Source: Gammaproteobacteria bacterium (lineage in GTDB: Bacteria > Pseudomonadota > Gammaproteobacteria > Eutrophobiales > Eutrophobiaceae). From it: 57,748 nucleotides of DNA. Made by a program: the position numbers and the translations under genes. Positions 41,858 through 50,482 of this stretch are shown here, piece after piece; within the stretch, counting starts at the first letter, position 1, and each line of letters opens with the position of its first letter. The stretch lies in contig JAJFKK010000125.1 of assembly GCA_021773245.1 (NCBI GenBank), positions 1 through 57,748 on the forward strand, read 5' to 3'. The notes beneath the pieces are model-generated. The model was not told the DNA's origin, did no database searches, and saw only the letters and a list, made by a program, of their open reading frames with translations.

Positions 41858-42652
41858 GTGGATAATATATTCTACTTAGCACATCAGTGCCTTAGAGAAT
41901 CAAATCTTGCTGATAAAATCTTATTGTCGATAAATGCCGCAAAAAAAATAAATGACGGAGATATTAACTTTGATTATTATAAAGTTGATATCGAATCATC
42001 TAATCCAGGTCGGCCAGAAAAACCTGTTTTAATTTCTCCTAAAAATGTGCCGAAACGAAATATACAAACGATTGAGGGTAGAGCAGCAATGATTCATTCG
42101 TTTGCCCATATAGAATTTAACGCTATAAACCTTGCATGGGATCTGGTTTTTCGTTTTCAGGATATGCCCAAAGAGTTTTATCATGATTGGTCTCAGGTTG
42201 CGGTTGAGGAAACAAAGCACTTTAATATGTTACGAGAAAACCTAATTAGCCTAGGATATGATTACGGTGATTTCCCAGCACATGATGGTCTTTGGACTAT
42301 AGCTGAAAAGACACAGCATGATATTTTACTACGATTAGCTGTTGTGCCGCGTATTATGGAAGCGCGAGGTTTGGACGTGACTCCAAATTTAATAGCGCGC
42401 TTTAGAAGCATAAAAGACGATGATACGGTTTCTATCCTGGAGTTAATTCTTAAAGAAGAAATAGGGCATGTTAATTTTGGATCAAAATGGTTTCACTATA
42501 TGTGTCAAAAAAACAATTATAATCCAGAAGAAAAATTCATGGAAATTGCAGATGAATTCCTACCTGTATCTAAAACAAAAAACATAAACTATAAAGCGAG
42601 ATTGTTGGCTGGTTTCAGTGAAACAGAATTAGAATATCTAGCGGCAACTTAA
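41858..42652 (+). CDS. DUF455 ferritin-like protein (GTG start)
   Basis: AMIHSFAHIEFNAINLAWDLVFRF, VAVEETKHFNMLRENL, EARGLDVTPNLIARF. Confidence 0.85.
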   Translation: MDNIFYLAHQCLRESNLADKILLSINAAKKINDGDINFDYYKVDIESSNPGRPEKPVLISPKNVPKRNIQTIEGRAAMIHSFAHIEFNAINLAWDLVFRFQDMPKEFYHDWSQVAVEETKHFNMLRENLISLGYDYGDFPAHDGLWTIAEKTQHDILLRLAVVPRIMEARGLDVTPNLIARFRSIKDDDTVSILELILKEEIGHVNFGSKWFHYMCQKNNYNPEEKFMEIADEFLPVSKTKNINYKARLLAGFSETELEYLAAT

Positions 42653-42664
42653 TATAGAGATAAT

Positions 42665-43390
42665 ATGAAAATATTAGAAAAAATAAAATCTTCCTCTTTT
42701 TTTAAAAATAACAAAGATGCAATGCCTGTTGCAGATATTCCTTCACTATCAATGAGTGAACGGGAAGATAAAATATATGAAAAGGAGCAATTGTCATTAC
42801 AAAAGCTGTATGAACGATGGTCCTGCAAAGAAAAATGGTTGCTACATGATGAAGGTATTCCATTGCTTTTTGCAATCAATCCAAATGACAGAGAAAATTT
42901 GGAAGATGAGGCTTTAAATAAAATAGAAAATCTTTGGGAGCATGCGCAAGATTGTGTGAAGAAAAAGCTATTGCCAGTTATTAATATAGAGAGCTCCAAA
43001 GCAGAATGGGAAGTAAGACCGATAGATCTTTATTCTTGGGGAACAGTCAGCCGAATAAATATGCCTGATGAATTTAGTATGTTAATGACATTTGTTGCAC
43101 AAACAATAAAACCTATACAAACAAATTCAAATGCTAATCTAGGTGATAGCGCTGAAGACATGTTGTATCAAAAACATAGAGAGATTGTTTTAGGTGCAGC
43201 GACATCACTTTTAGTTAATGCGGCTGACTTATGTAAAAATAAAAAGGGGAAAATTGTTAGTAATAAAATAGCAAAGAATATTATTGAAAATGAAAGTCAA
43301 TGGTTTGGTGATGATAGACCTTTGTTGACTGAGTCAACGATGACAGATTTGATAAATGAATATTTAAAATTAACTCGGCCTACAGTTTGA
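42665..43390 (+). CDS. Conserved-looking hypothetical protein
   Basis: Full-length ORF following the DUF455 gene; no recognised domain. Confidence 0.6.
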   Translation: MKILEKIKSSSFFKNNKDAMPVADIPSLSMSEREDKIYEKEQLSLQKLYERWSCKEKWLLHDEGIPLLFAINPNDRENLEDEALNKIENLWEHAQDCVKKKLLPVINIESSKAEWEVRPIDLYSWGTVSRINMPDEFSMLMTFVAQTIKPIQTNSNANLGDSAEDMLYQKHREIVLGAATSLLVNAADLCKNKKGKIVSNKIAKNIIENESQWFGDDRPLLTESTMTDLINEYLKLTRPTV

Positions 43391-43406
43391 AATATAAAAA
43401 ACATAA

Positions 43407-44915
43407 TTAGTGAGTAGGTGTTCTTGTTTTTTGCATAACAGTTGATTCTTCAAGTGAGTAATCAGATGCAAGTTGGGTAAAATGTAGAAAAAAATCACCT
43501 ATTTCAAGAATATCTCCTTCATGTAATTCTGCTTTGCCGACCTTTTCGTTATTAATATAAACACCATTCATTGAATTCATATCTATGATATCGAAAGTGC
43601 CATCACTATTCCTGTGAATTTCGGCATGACGCCTTGATATAGAAGTGTCATCCAAACTTAATTCATTATCTTTACTTCTGCCTATTCGACAGATAGTCCT
43701 AGTGATAGGGTATCGTTTATCAGAACCATCATTGGATATTAAATATGCATACGGTCTGTATTCATTTTTTGAATTGTTAGTTTGTTCTGGTTTTCTCCAT
43801 AGGAGATAGAGCGTGATTAATATGAAAATTATAATAATAATGAAGGCAGCAGGAAGACCATACCAGATCCATAAATTGATAGGTTGAATAGGATTCTGTT
43901 TTGTTATTATTTGTATCGGAGCATTATTTACAGCAGGTTTTATTAAAGGCGATGAAATAATATTTTCTTCATTCATTATAGGCTTATTTACAGGCTCTTT
44001 AGTGAAATTCTTTTTTATTTTTATATTAATAGGAACTTGAATACGTTTTACACCGGCGTTGCTAGAAAAAGATAATGTTACAGAATTTACTGGTTTTTCA
44101 CTTTGATATAGTTCGTTCAAAGGGATGGAAAAAGAGCCTCCATTATCAATATTGCGGAACATTTTTTTAAGGTCATTGATAGCTAAATTATAAGTCGAAT
44201 CTGTTTCTAAATAAGAACCACCTGTTTCTTCACTTAATCTTCTTAATGTTTGTAAGGCAACGGATAAGGAAACAGAACGGGGATAGCCAATAGAATTTAT
44301 TACTATACTTTGTTTTCTGGCCATTTTAATGATGTCGGAATGAAAGTAAGCTTTATCCTCAGCTTGACCATCAGAAAGCAAAACAATTACTTTTCTTTTC
44401 GCTTCAATTGAATTGAATTGCTCCATCGCTTTCAGGAGGTTTCGATATAACTCAGTGGTTTTCCCTGCTGCTTTTATATTATCTAGTGATTTTAATAATA
44501 AAAATGATGATGTGCCAATTGAAGACTGCATGTTAAGTGACTTATCAAATGAGGCGAGTCCGGCTTTATGATGAGGTTTTAAAGTCGAGAGTATTTCCTT
44601 TATGTGAGCTTTATTTTTTTCAATTACATTTTGTCTAGCCGGGTCACTCGTGTCGATTAAAAATAAAATTGCGGTTGTGTCATTAGTTTCCGGATAGGCA
44701 TAATTATCGGTAATTTCTAACTTTATTTTATTTGAATTCGCCTCGATTGAAGTTACATTATCTTGAGTTAATGTTCTGTATTCACAATGAAGCATTGCTT
44801 CATCTTGTTGGCAGCTAACATCGAAGTTACCTGTTAAAACACTCCATGCAAACAAAGGAATTGAATATAAAATCAAACATAAACAAATCAAGAATGATTT
44901 TTCTTTCAAAAACAT
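43407..44915 (-). CDS. VWA domain - TM - FHA domain protein
   Basis: AILFLIDTSDP..VIVLLSDGQAED (VWA), TM WYGLPAAFIIIIIFILITLYLLW, C-terminal CRIGRSKDNELSLDDTSISRRHAEIHRNSDGTFDIIDMNSMNGVYINNEKV (FHA). Confidence 0.88.
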   Translation of the reverse strand: MFLKEKSFLICLCLILYSIPLFAWSVLTGNFDVSCQQDEAMLHCEYRTLTQDNVTSIEANSNKIKLEITDNYAYPETNDTTAILFLIDTSDPARQNVIEKNKAHIKEILSTLKPHHKAGLASFDKSLNMQSSIGTSSFLLLKSLDNIKAAGKTTELYRNLLKAMEQFNSIEAKRKVIVLLSDGQAEDKAYFHSDIIKMARKQSIVINSIGYPRSVSLSVALQTLRRLSEETGGSYLETDSTYNLAINDLKKMFRNIDNGGSFSIPLNELYQSEKPVNSVTLSFSSNAGVKRIQVPINIKIKKNFTKEPVNKPIMNEENIISSPLIKPAVNNAPIQIITKQNPIQPINLWIWYGLPAAFIIIIIFILITLYLLWRKPEQTNNSKNEYRPYAYLISNDGSDKRYPITRTICRIGRSKDNELSLDDTSISRRHAEIHRNSDGTFDIIDMNSMNGVYINNEKVGKAELHEGDILEIGDFFLHFTQLASDYSLEESTVMQKTRTPTH

Positions 44916-44925
44916 AAGTCAAAAT

Positions 44926-45444
44926 TTAGCCTTTGTCAGGGAACAAGGGATCGGGTAAATCGTAAAATTCGATTTCAACTGATTTCACACCACGGCGCTG
45001 TTCATTAATTTCAACCATCGTTTTGTCATCAGGTTCTTTAAATTCACCCATCTGAGCAATATCTTTATCTAATTTAGCTTTCACATTAATTATTTTTTCA
45101 TGTAACTCATTCGAGTATTGTAGTTCATATGCTCTAGGTTTGGATGAATCGGACATATTTTTAATTTCAGTTAGCCAAAGAAAAATAGAACCGTTTTTAC
45201 CCATTTCTTTATCCGGTTGAGAAACATGTGCAGCAATTAGACGGAATTGCGCAGGAGGATTTTGAGATGTGGGCCAACCGAGCAAAGGTGGAAAAGAATA
45301 ATAACTTACAAGGTAAAAAATCGACGTGATAATAATTGTTGAGGCTTTAACAGGCCAAGACCATTTTGAATAAAGATTAATACTGAGAAGTAGTAGTCCA
45401 AGTATAATATAAGCGGCAATAATGCCCGTTATGCCCAATATCAC
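44926..45444 (-). CDS. Small membrane protein of unknown function
   Basis: Two N-terminal TM segments, then a soluble domain; same strand as the VWA-FHA and ExbB/D-like genes. Confidence 0.65.
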   Translation of the reverse strand: MILGITGIIAAYIILGLLLLSINLYSKWSWPVKASTIIITSIFYLVSYYSFPPLLGWPTSQNPPAQFRLIAAHVSQPDKEMGKNGSIFLWLTEIKNMSDSSKPRAYELQYSNELHEKIINVKAKLDKDIAQMGEFKEPDDKTMVEINEQRRGVKSVEIEFYDLPDPLFPDKG

Positions 45445-45464
45445 AATAATTTCTCCATTGTTAT

Positions 45465-46058
45465 TTAGCCAAGAATCACAAGAGATTTTGGTAGAAAATT
45501 GATTCCAAAAATTTCGCCTTCACGTCCAATGGAAAAACGAATAACTGTTTTCTCGTCGCCTTTTTTTTCCATTGTAACCGTTCCGTAATACACTATTTCT
45601 AATTTTGGATTAACCTTTGCAAGCCTGACCTTCACGTCAACAGGTTTACCTGTTTCAGAAGCGTAATAGTGTAGATTAACTACGTATTCACCTTTCACAA
45701 CACCTCTTAACGTAACAACTTCTTGGTTAAGCGGATTTTGAATTTCCTCGCCGTTAATCGTGATAGTGTCATTTACCAAACCGCGATCATCACGATCAAG
45801 ATGTAACAAACCAGCTTCGGGTGTTCTAAACCAGACGATTTGTCCCTCTGGATCTTCAACATAGACATCAACATCATCTGGGCTATCATCTTCCCAGGTA
45901 ATGGTCAGAATATATTCTGCTTTAGGGTCAATAATTCCTGTCTTTGCTTCAGGGTTCATGAACATGATGGCGACCAAAAATAAAAAGGTAAAACCTAAAA
46001 GCGCATTGAACAATAAATCTGTGAAAGGGTCTGAGCGGAGTCGATCTTTAACTCGCAT
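45465..46058 (-). CDS. ExbD/MotB-like stator-type TM protein with a C-terminal beta domain (DDVDVYVEDPEGQIVWF)
   Basis: DPFTDLLFNALLGFTFLFLVAIMF contains an Asp at the start of the single TM, as in ExbD/MotB; located directly after an ExbB/MotA-like gene. Confidence 0.65.
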   Translation of the reverse strand: MRVKDRLRSDPFTDLLFNALLGFTFLFLVAIMFMNPEAKTGIIDPKAEYILTITWEDDSPDDVDVYVEDPEGQIVWFRTPEAGLLHLDRDDRGLVNDTITINGEEIQNPLNQEVVTLRGVVKGEYVVNLHYYASETGKPVDVKVRLAKVNPKLEIVYYGTVTMEKKGDEKTVIRFSIGREGEIFGINFLPKSLVILG

Positions 46059-46060
46059 TG

Positions 46061-46804
46061 TTAAACACCATTCAGTTTTGGAATTACATGTATTTGAGTT
46101 AAATGTCGCGTTAGTTCAATGAGTTCGTCAACATGTCTATCTATCATGTGATATTGCATTGCAGACAAAATACTGCAAATTAGTCCAGCAAGTGTTGTAT
46201 ACAATGCAGTACCCATCCCGTTACTCATGTGTTGCAGGATTTTCTGCATATTACTGACATCAAAGTCAGCAATATTAGCAACAGAACCAAGCATGAAGAT
46301 AAACCCGATAATGGTGCCAAGTAGACCGAGTTTCAACATCATGTCAGAAACAAACCAACCAATTTCTTGAGGTCCTTTTAAACGCGACTCATAAACATCA
46401 ATTAGATCTGACGGTGAGGTTGCTTCTTCAGAACTCGTGGTATTCATATTTCTATAATATAGGTCGCCGATATAATCAGTCATAAAACAATCCGGCAGCT
46501 TTTTGTCAGAACTAATAAAAATATCTTCATCATCAATTTTTAAGTCGAGCTTATCTTCATTCTTTATCATGCCGTCTACTTTTCTTGATAGATTAGTTTG
46601 TAAAGAAATAATGTAAGTTAGTCTGGCACAATGCAATGTGACCAGTAGGTAGATTAATGCGATGATGGATGAGATGCGGCTTTTATCGATGCTGAACAGT
46701 AAAGAAAAAACACCTTCGTTCCATGCAACGATGAGAGAAAAAGCGATAAGGCCGGTTAATATTAGCCATCTGAGTAATAGGCTGTGTTCTGGTTGTTCCT
46801 TCAT
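46061..46804 (-). CDS. MotA/TolQ/ExbB-family proton channel protein
   Basis: KLGLLGTIIGFIFMLGSVA...MSNGMGTALYTTLAGLICSI. Confidence 0.85.
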   Translation of the reverse strand: MKEQPEHSLLLRWLILTGLIAFSLIVAWNEGVFSLLFSIDKSRISSIIALIYLLVTLHCARLTYIISLQTNLSRKVDGMIKNEDKLDLKIDDEDIFISSDKKLPDCFMTDYIGDLYYRNMNTTSSEEATSPSDLIDVYESRLKGPQEIGWFVSDMMLKLGLLGTIIGFIFMLGSVANIADFDVSNMQKILQHMSNGMGTALYTTLAGLICSILSAMQYHMIDRHVDELIELTRHLTQIHVIPKLNGV

Positions 46805-46845
46805 TTTTCTGTTTATACCTTACAGTTGTAGCTTCCGTGCTGTAA

Positions 46846-47319
46846 TTAATTTTGCTCTAGAATAAATGGGTCTTCAGATGCCGTATATTCTACCATTGAA
46901 CGCAATATTTTATTAATATTTTTTGCAGTTTCGTCCATTTGTATGTCACCAGTTTTTTCTGGTAAGAGACGAGTTCCGACGAGGATTTCTCCATCAAGTT
47001 CTGTTGCCGTTAATTTATAGGGACAATAATTAATATAGTGAGGTTCAATCTTTAACATTTCTTCTGCTATCGTAAGATTACAAAATAAAATCACTTCATT
47101 TTGAGGGAACGCAGTATTACCCCGTTTTTGGATAGCCTCGCCAATATGAAGTCGATTAGTAATACGGAAATTATTTTCACTAATGCTGAATTCTGCATCC
47201 TGAATGACATCAATGAATGCTTTTTTTGTGTGTCGTTCGTGAATCTGATTGGATTCTTTTGAGCATGCAGTAAGCAGTATCAATATAACTAAGAAGGGAT
47301 ATATCCTGAGTTTTTTCAT
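46846..47319 (-). CDS. DUF302-like lipoprotein
   Basis: Lipobox LLTACS; HIGEAIQKRG...VILFCNLTIAEEMLKIEPHYINYCPYKLTATELDGEILVGT resembles DUF302. Confidence 0.65.
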   Translation of the reverse strand: MKKLRIYPFLVILILLTACSKESNQIHERHTKKAFIDVIQDAEFSISENNFRITNRLHIGEAIQKRGNTAFPQNEVILFCNLTIAEEMLKIEPHYINYCPYKLTATELDGEILVGTRLLPEKTGDIQMDETAKNINKILRSMVEYTASEDPFILEQN

Positions 47320-47876
47320 TCTTTGATGATGACAGCTGTGCCTACATCGACAAATTTTCTCAAGTCATTTATTTCTGCATTGGTCAGAGCAATACAACCT
47401 TCTGTCCAGTTTATTTCTTCATGGATGGTTAGCTTTTCATCATTTTCTACGCCTAGTCCATGGATGCCGATAAAACCTCCCAGTTCTGTATCTTGAGGCG
47501 GTGCTTCTCGTTTTTTGTAGGCGCTAGCAATACGTTTGAAATCCTTTGCATCAATAGTCTTATTTTTATAGCCATACCAGGCATCAATCAGATTTGGATA
47601 GTCGAGTTGAATGAAATAATGAAAACGACTACTTTCCTTGAATTTTGATATACGATAAACCCCTAAGGGTGTTTTACTGTCTCCCTGGCGACGTTTTGTA
47701 CCTTTACCGCCTTTTCCACTGGCAATATGGAATTTTTTTACAATTTCGCCAGATTTCTCAACAACAAGTTCCTTATTTTTTTTAGAAATTAATATTTGGT
47801 ACTCACTGGCTTGTACCAGTGGGCCTAATAGTAAAAGCAAGAATACCAATAGAAATTGAGTGGACAACTTACGCAT
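47316..47876 (-). CDS. L,D-transpeptidase (YkuD family), exported
   Basis: Signal peptide, KTPLGVYRI, GIHGL and TEGCIAL catalytic motif. Confidence 0.9.
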   Translation of the reverse strand: MRKLSTQFLLVFLLLLLGPLVQASEYQILISKKNKELVVEKSGEIVKKFHIASGKGGKGTKRRQGDSKTPLGVYRISKFKESSRFHYFIQLDYPNLIDAWYGYKNKTIDAKDFKRIASAYKKREAPPQDTELGGFIGIHGLGVENDEKLTIHEEINWTEGCIALTNAEINDLRKFVDVGTAVIIKE

Positions 47877-48045
47877 AATTGTAATGTTTTTAGATTATTA
47901 TATTTTCAAACTTATAATTCAGAAACGATAGGCAATTTACTGCCAAAATTTATTGTAAGGTAGTATTATCCTTAGAAAAATGCGTGAAAGCTAGCCTGAT
48001 TAGTTAATCATTAATGATCTCATACGATTTCGAGGTAAAAGTTTT

Positions 48046-48576
48046 ATGGAAATACAGAAATACAATTCCACTGCAATTATTATCCATTGGCTTATGGCTA
48101 TTATGATTATTGCGATGATTGTTTTAGGACTCTATATGACAGGTTTAGAAAAAGGCAGCGATGAGCGAACTTGGTTTTTTACTCTACACAAATCAATTGG
48201 CCTAACATTGGCATTATTAGCGATTACCCGCTTAATTTGGAAATTGTGTTCAACTTCACCGGCATTACCTGAATATGTTGCGCCACGACAAAGAAAAATG
48301 GCCACTGCAACGCATCACTTATTGTATTTGATGATGTTTATCCAACCCGTTTCAGGTTACATCTCATCCTCATTTAGCGGCTATAAAACGAAGTTTTGGG
48401 GAATACCCCTACCACATTGGGGTTCAAAACAACCTGAGTTAAATGAATTGTTTACAGAGATTCACGAAATTAGTGCTTTTTGCCTAATAGCACTACTTGT
48501 CTTACATATTGCTGGGGTTATTTATCACTTACGCAAGAAAGAAAGTGAACTGTTCAAGAGAATGTGGTTTTCATAA
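48046..48576 (+). CDS. Cytochrome b561 family protein
   Basis: Four TM segments with conserved His (IIHWLMAIMI, LHKSIG, ATHHLLYLMMFIQPVSGYI, EIHEISAFCLIALLVLHIAGV). Confidence 0.88.
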   Translation: MEIQKYNSTAIIIHWLMAIMIIAMIVLGLYMTGLEKGSDERTWFFTLHKSIGLTLALLAITRLIWKLCSTSPALPEYVAPRQRKMATATHHLLYLMMFIQPVSGYISSSFSGYKTKFWGIPLPHWGSKQPELNELFTEIHEISAFCLIALLVLHIAGVIYHLRKKESELFKRMWFS

Positions 48577-48601
48577 AGATTAACTTGTCTATAGATTCTC
48601 G

Positions 48602-48644
48602 GCTGCTTGCTCGGAGCGCAGCTCTACCGCCTACATCCCTGTAG
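48602..48644. other. GC-rich pair of small stem-loops downstream of the cytochrome b561 gene
   Basis: gctgc...gcagc (48602-48622) and ctaca-tccc-tgtag (48631-48644). Confidence 0.45.
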
Positions 48645-48649
48645 ACGTA

Positions 48650-48679
48650 AAAAAAGGGAGTCTAAGACTCCCTTTTTAC
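48650..48679 (-). terminator. Rho-independent terminator of pqqA
   Basis: On the minus strand: gtaaaaagggagtc-tta-gactccctttttttac, GC stem followed by a T run. Confidence 0.85.
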
Positions 48680-48696
48680 TTCAGCTAAGACAACAA

Positions 48697-48771
48697 TTAC
48701 TTGTTGTTGATGTACATGGTGACTTCGAAGCCAAAACGAATGTCACTGTATTCTGGAGTTTCCCATTTCAT
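48697..48771 (-). CDS. pqqA: PqqA, ribosomally made precursor peptide of pyrroloquinoline quinone (24 aa)
   Basis: Hand translation: MKWETPEYSDIRFGFEVTMYINNK*, with the E-x3-Y core (FEVTMY); SD atgaggagagttagc before ATG. Missing from the ORF track because of length. Confidence 0.93.
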   Translation of the reverse strand: MKWETPEYSDIRFGFEVTMYINNK

Positions 48772-48803
48772 GCTAACTCTCCTCATATAGTTATTAAAAG
48801 AAA

Positions 48804-48820
48804 CTCGGACTTAATCCGAG
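48804..48820 (-). promoter_or_regulatory. Stem-loop in the pqqA 5' leader
   Basis: ctcgga-cttaa-tccgag, about 32 nt upstream of the pqqA ATG. Confidence 0.5.
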
Positions 48821-48972
48821 ACACATAAATTTAGTGCAATATATCTAATTCACTGATCGTGCCAGATAATAAAAAAAACTAATAATATTAATGAAAACAT
48901 ATATATAGAAATTATTTCAGCCAGTTAATGAACTGTATAAATAAATAATTTGGTTAATAACATCCATTATTT

Positions 48973-48988
48973 TGGTTCATTTGAACCA
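48973..48988. promoter_or_regulatory. Dyad TGGTTCA-TT-TGAACCA in the pqqA/kinase divergent region
   Basis: Perfect 7-bp arms located about 21 bp upstream of the kinase ATG, upstream of a TATACT -10-like hexamer (48998-49003). Confidence 0.6.
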
Positions 48989-49009
48989 TGACTAGGTTAT
49001 ACTCTATCA

Positions 49010-50482
49010 ATGTCCTTAAGACACCCTAAGTCATTAAAAAACCTGATATTTCGCCACGAAATTGCGATTTTATTTTTGGTTGCAGTGACTGGTTTGATAG
49101 GTGGAGTATCAGCTTATTTTTGGCAACATAATTCTGCCGAATCCGTTCGAATTAACTCTATGTTTTACCTTACAGAACAAATCAGAGGTGAGCTTTATGC
49201 TCAAATTCAGGAAATGATACGTGCTCGTATACTTGAAGATGAACGTGCACTGGAAGCCTATCCTGAATATTCACGCAGTATTTCTGAACGTTTCAATGAA
49301 CTGAGAAGACGCTCTAGATCGCGCCAAGAAGATATTGCTATTCAGGAGCTAAATCTTTCTTACCGAGAAATCCAAGGTGATATGAATAAGATTTTTGATG
49401 ATCCTTATGCTGCTAATCGCTTGACTAGAATACAAATTTTAAATCCGGCATTTGGACAACAAATGGTAGGAAAATTCGAAAATCGTTACATTACATTTAA
49501 GCAAATTTTATCTAAACAACATGAAAAACTGGATGAGACCTTGGAAATGTGGACGAAGTTTGCGCCGTTCGTTATTCCTATTCCGTTAATTATTGCTTTC
49601 ATTATTGTTTTTTACACACGCCAGGTTATGCGTTCCGATTTTATTAAACCTTTAGCTAAAATTATTAAAGGTGCAGGTGAAATTAGACATGGCAAACTGG
49701 ATTATCATATTGAAGAAGAAGGCGTAGAAGAAGTATCTGAGTTAGCAAAAGGTATTAACTCTATGGCAGAAGAATTAGCAGAGAGTAGAGACGCGTTACT
49801 TGAGAATGAAAGACAAGCGGCATTAGGTTCGTTAATTCCTGTCGTTGCACATAATATTCGAAACCCTTTAGCGAGTATTCGTGCCACAGCACAGTTACTT
49901 GAACATGCTGAGAATCAGGAAGAAATTAGTGAATCAAGTCATGCCATTATCGAAACAACTGATAGATTAGGACGCTGGGTGAGTTCGCTTGTATCTTACT
50001 TACATCCGTTAAAACCAATTTTAGTTTATGTTAATGCACCTGATTTAATTAATGCAGCGCTAAGTTTGTTGAACAGTAAAATTGATGAAAAAAAGATTGA
50101 AATAATTAAAGAGGGTTGGGATATATCGCAATTACTTAGTGTCGATTCTGATCTTATGGAACAAGCATTTTATTGCTTATTAGCAAATGCTGTTGATGCC
50201 TCCCCAATATCCAGTTCAATAAAGGTAAGCTTGGCCAAAACAGAAGATTATATTGATTTTCGTATTCTTGATAGTGGCCCTGGCTTGCCATTTGAACCAA
50301 CGCCTGGAAATTTAGAACCGGGTCCATCAACAAAAAAATTCGGAACCGGGCTAGGTATTCCTATTGCATTTAAAATATGCCAGAAACATGGTTGGGAATT
50401 AAATTTTAATGTAATAGATGGACAGGGAACTGAAGTAAAGATTATTGCACCAATAGATAAAACAGATGAAGGTAATGTATAA
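49010..50482 (+). CDS. Membrane sensor histidine kinase (HAMP-HisKA-HATPase)
   Basis: Two TMs, LGSLIPVVAHNIRNPLASIRATAQLL, EQAFYCLLANAVDASP, DSGPGLP, GTGLGIPIAFKICQKHGW. Confidence 0.92.
   Translation: MSLRHPKSLKNLIFRHEIAILFLVAVTGLIGGVSAYFWQHNSAESVRINSMFYLTEQIRGELYAQIQEMIRARILEDERALEAYPEYSRSISERFNELRRRSRSRQEDIAIQELNLSYREIQGDMNKIFDDPYAANRLTRIQILNPAFGQQMVGKFENRYITFKQILSKQHEKLDETLEMWTKFAPFVIPIPLIIAFIIVFYTRQVMRSDFIKPLAKIIKGAGEIRHGKLDYHIEEEGVEEVSELAKGINSMAEELAESRDALLENERQAALGSLIPVVAHNIRNPLASIRATAQLLEHAENQEEISESSHAIIETTDRLGRWVSSLVSYLHPLKPILVYVNAPDLINAALSLLNSKIDEKKIEIIKEGWDISQLLSVDSDLMEQAFYCLLANAVDASPISSSIKVSLAKTEDYIDFRILDSGPGLPFEPTPGNLEPGPSTKKFGTGLGIPIAFKICQKHGWELNFNVIDGQGTEVKIIAPIDKTDEGNV

Noticed and set aside
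45465-46804. Zorya-type anti-phage defence (ZorA/ZorB-like pair)
   Set aside because: No OmpA/peptidoglycan-binding domain in the partner and no ZorC/D/E or helicase/nuclease genes adjacent.
48607-48828. 73-aa + strand ORF over the pqqA locus
   Set aside because: Antisense to pqqA and its terminator, no homology-like features; pqqA on the minus strand explains the region.
48772-48900. Sigma-54 promoter for pqqA (tggcac on the minus strand near 48862)
   Set aside because: The expected TTGCA is not at the required spacing; a ttgcac occurs too far downstream.
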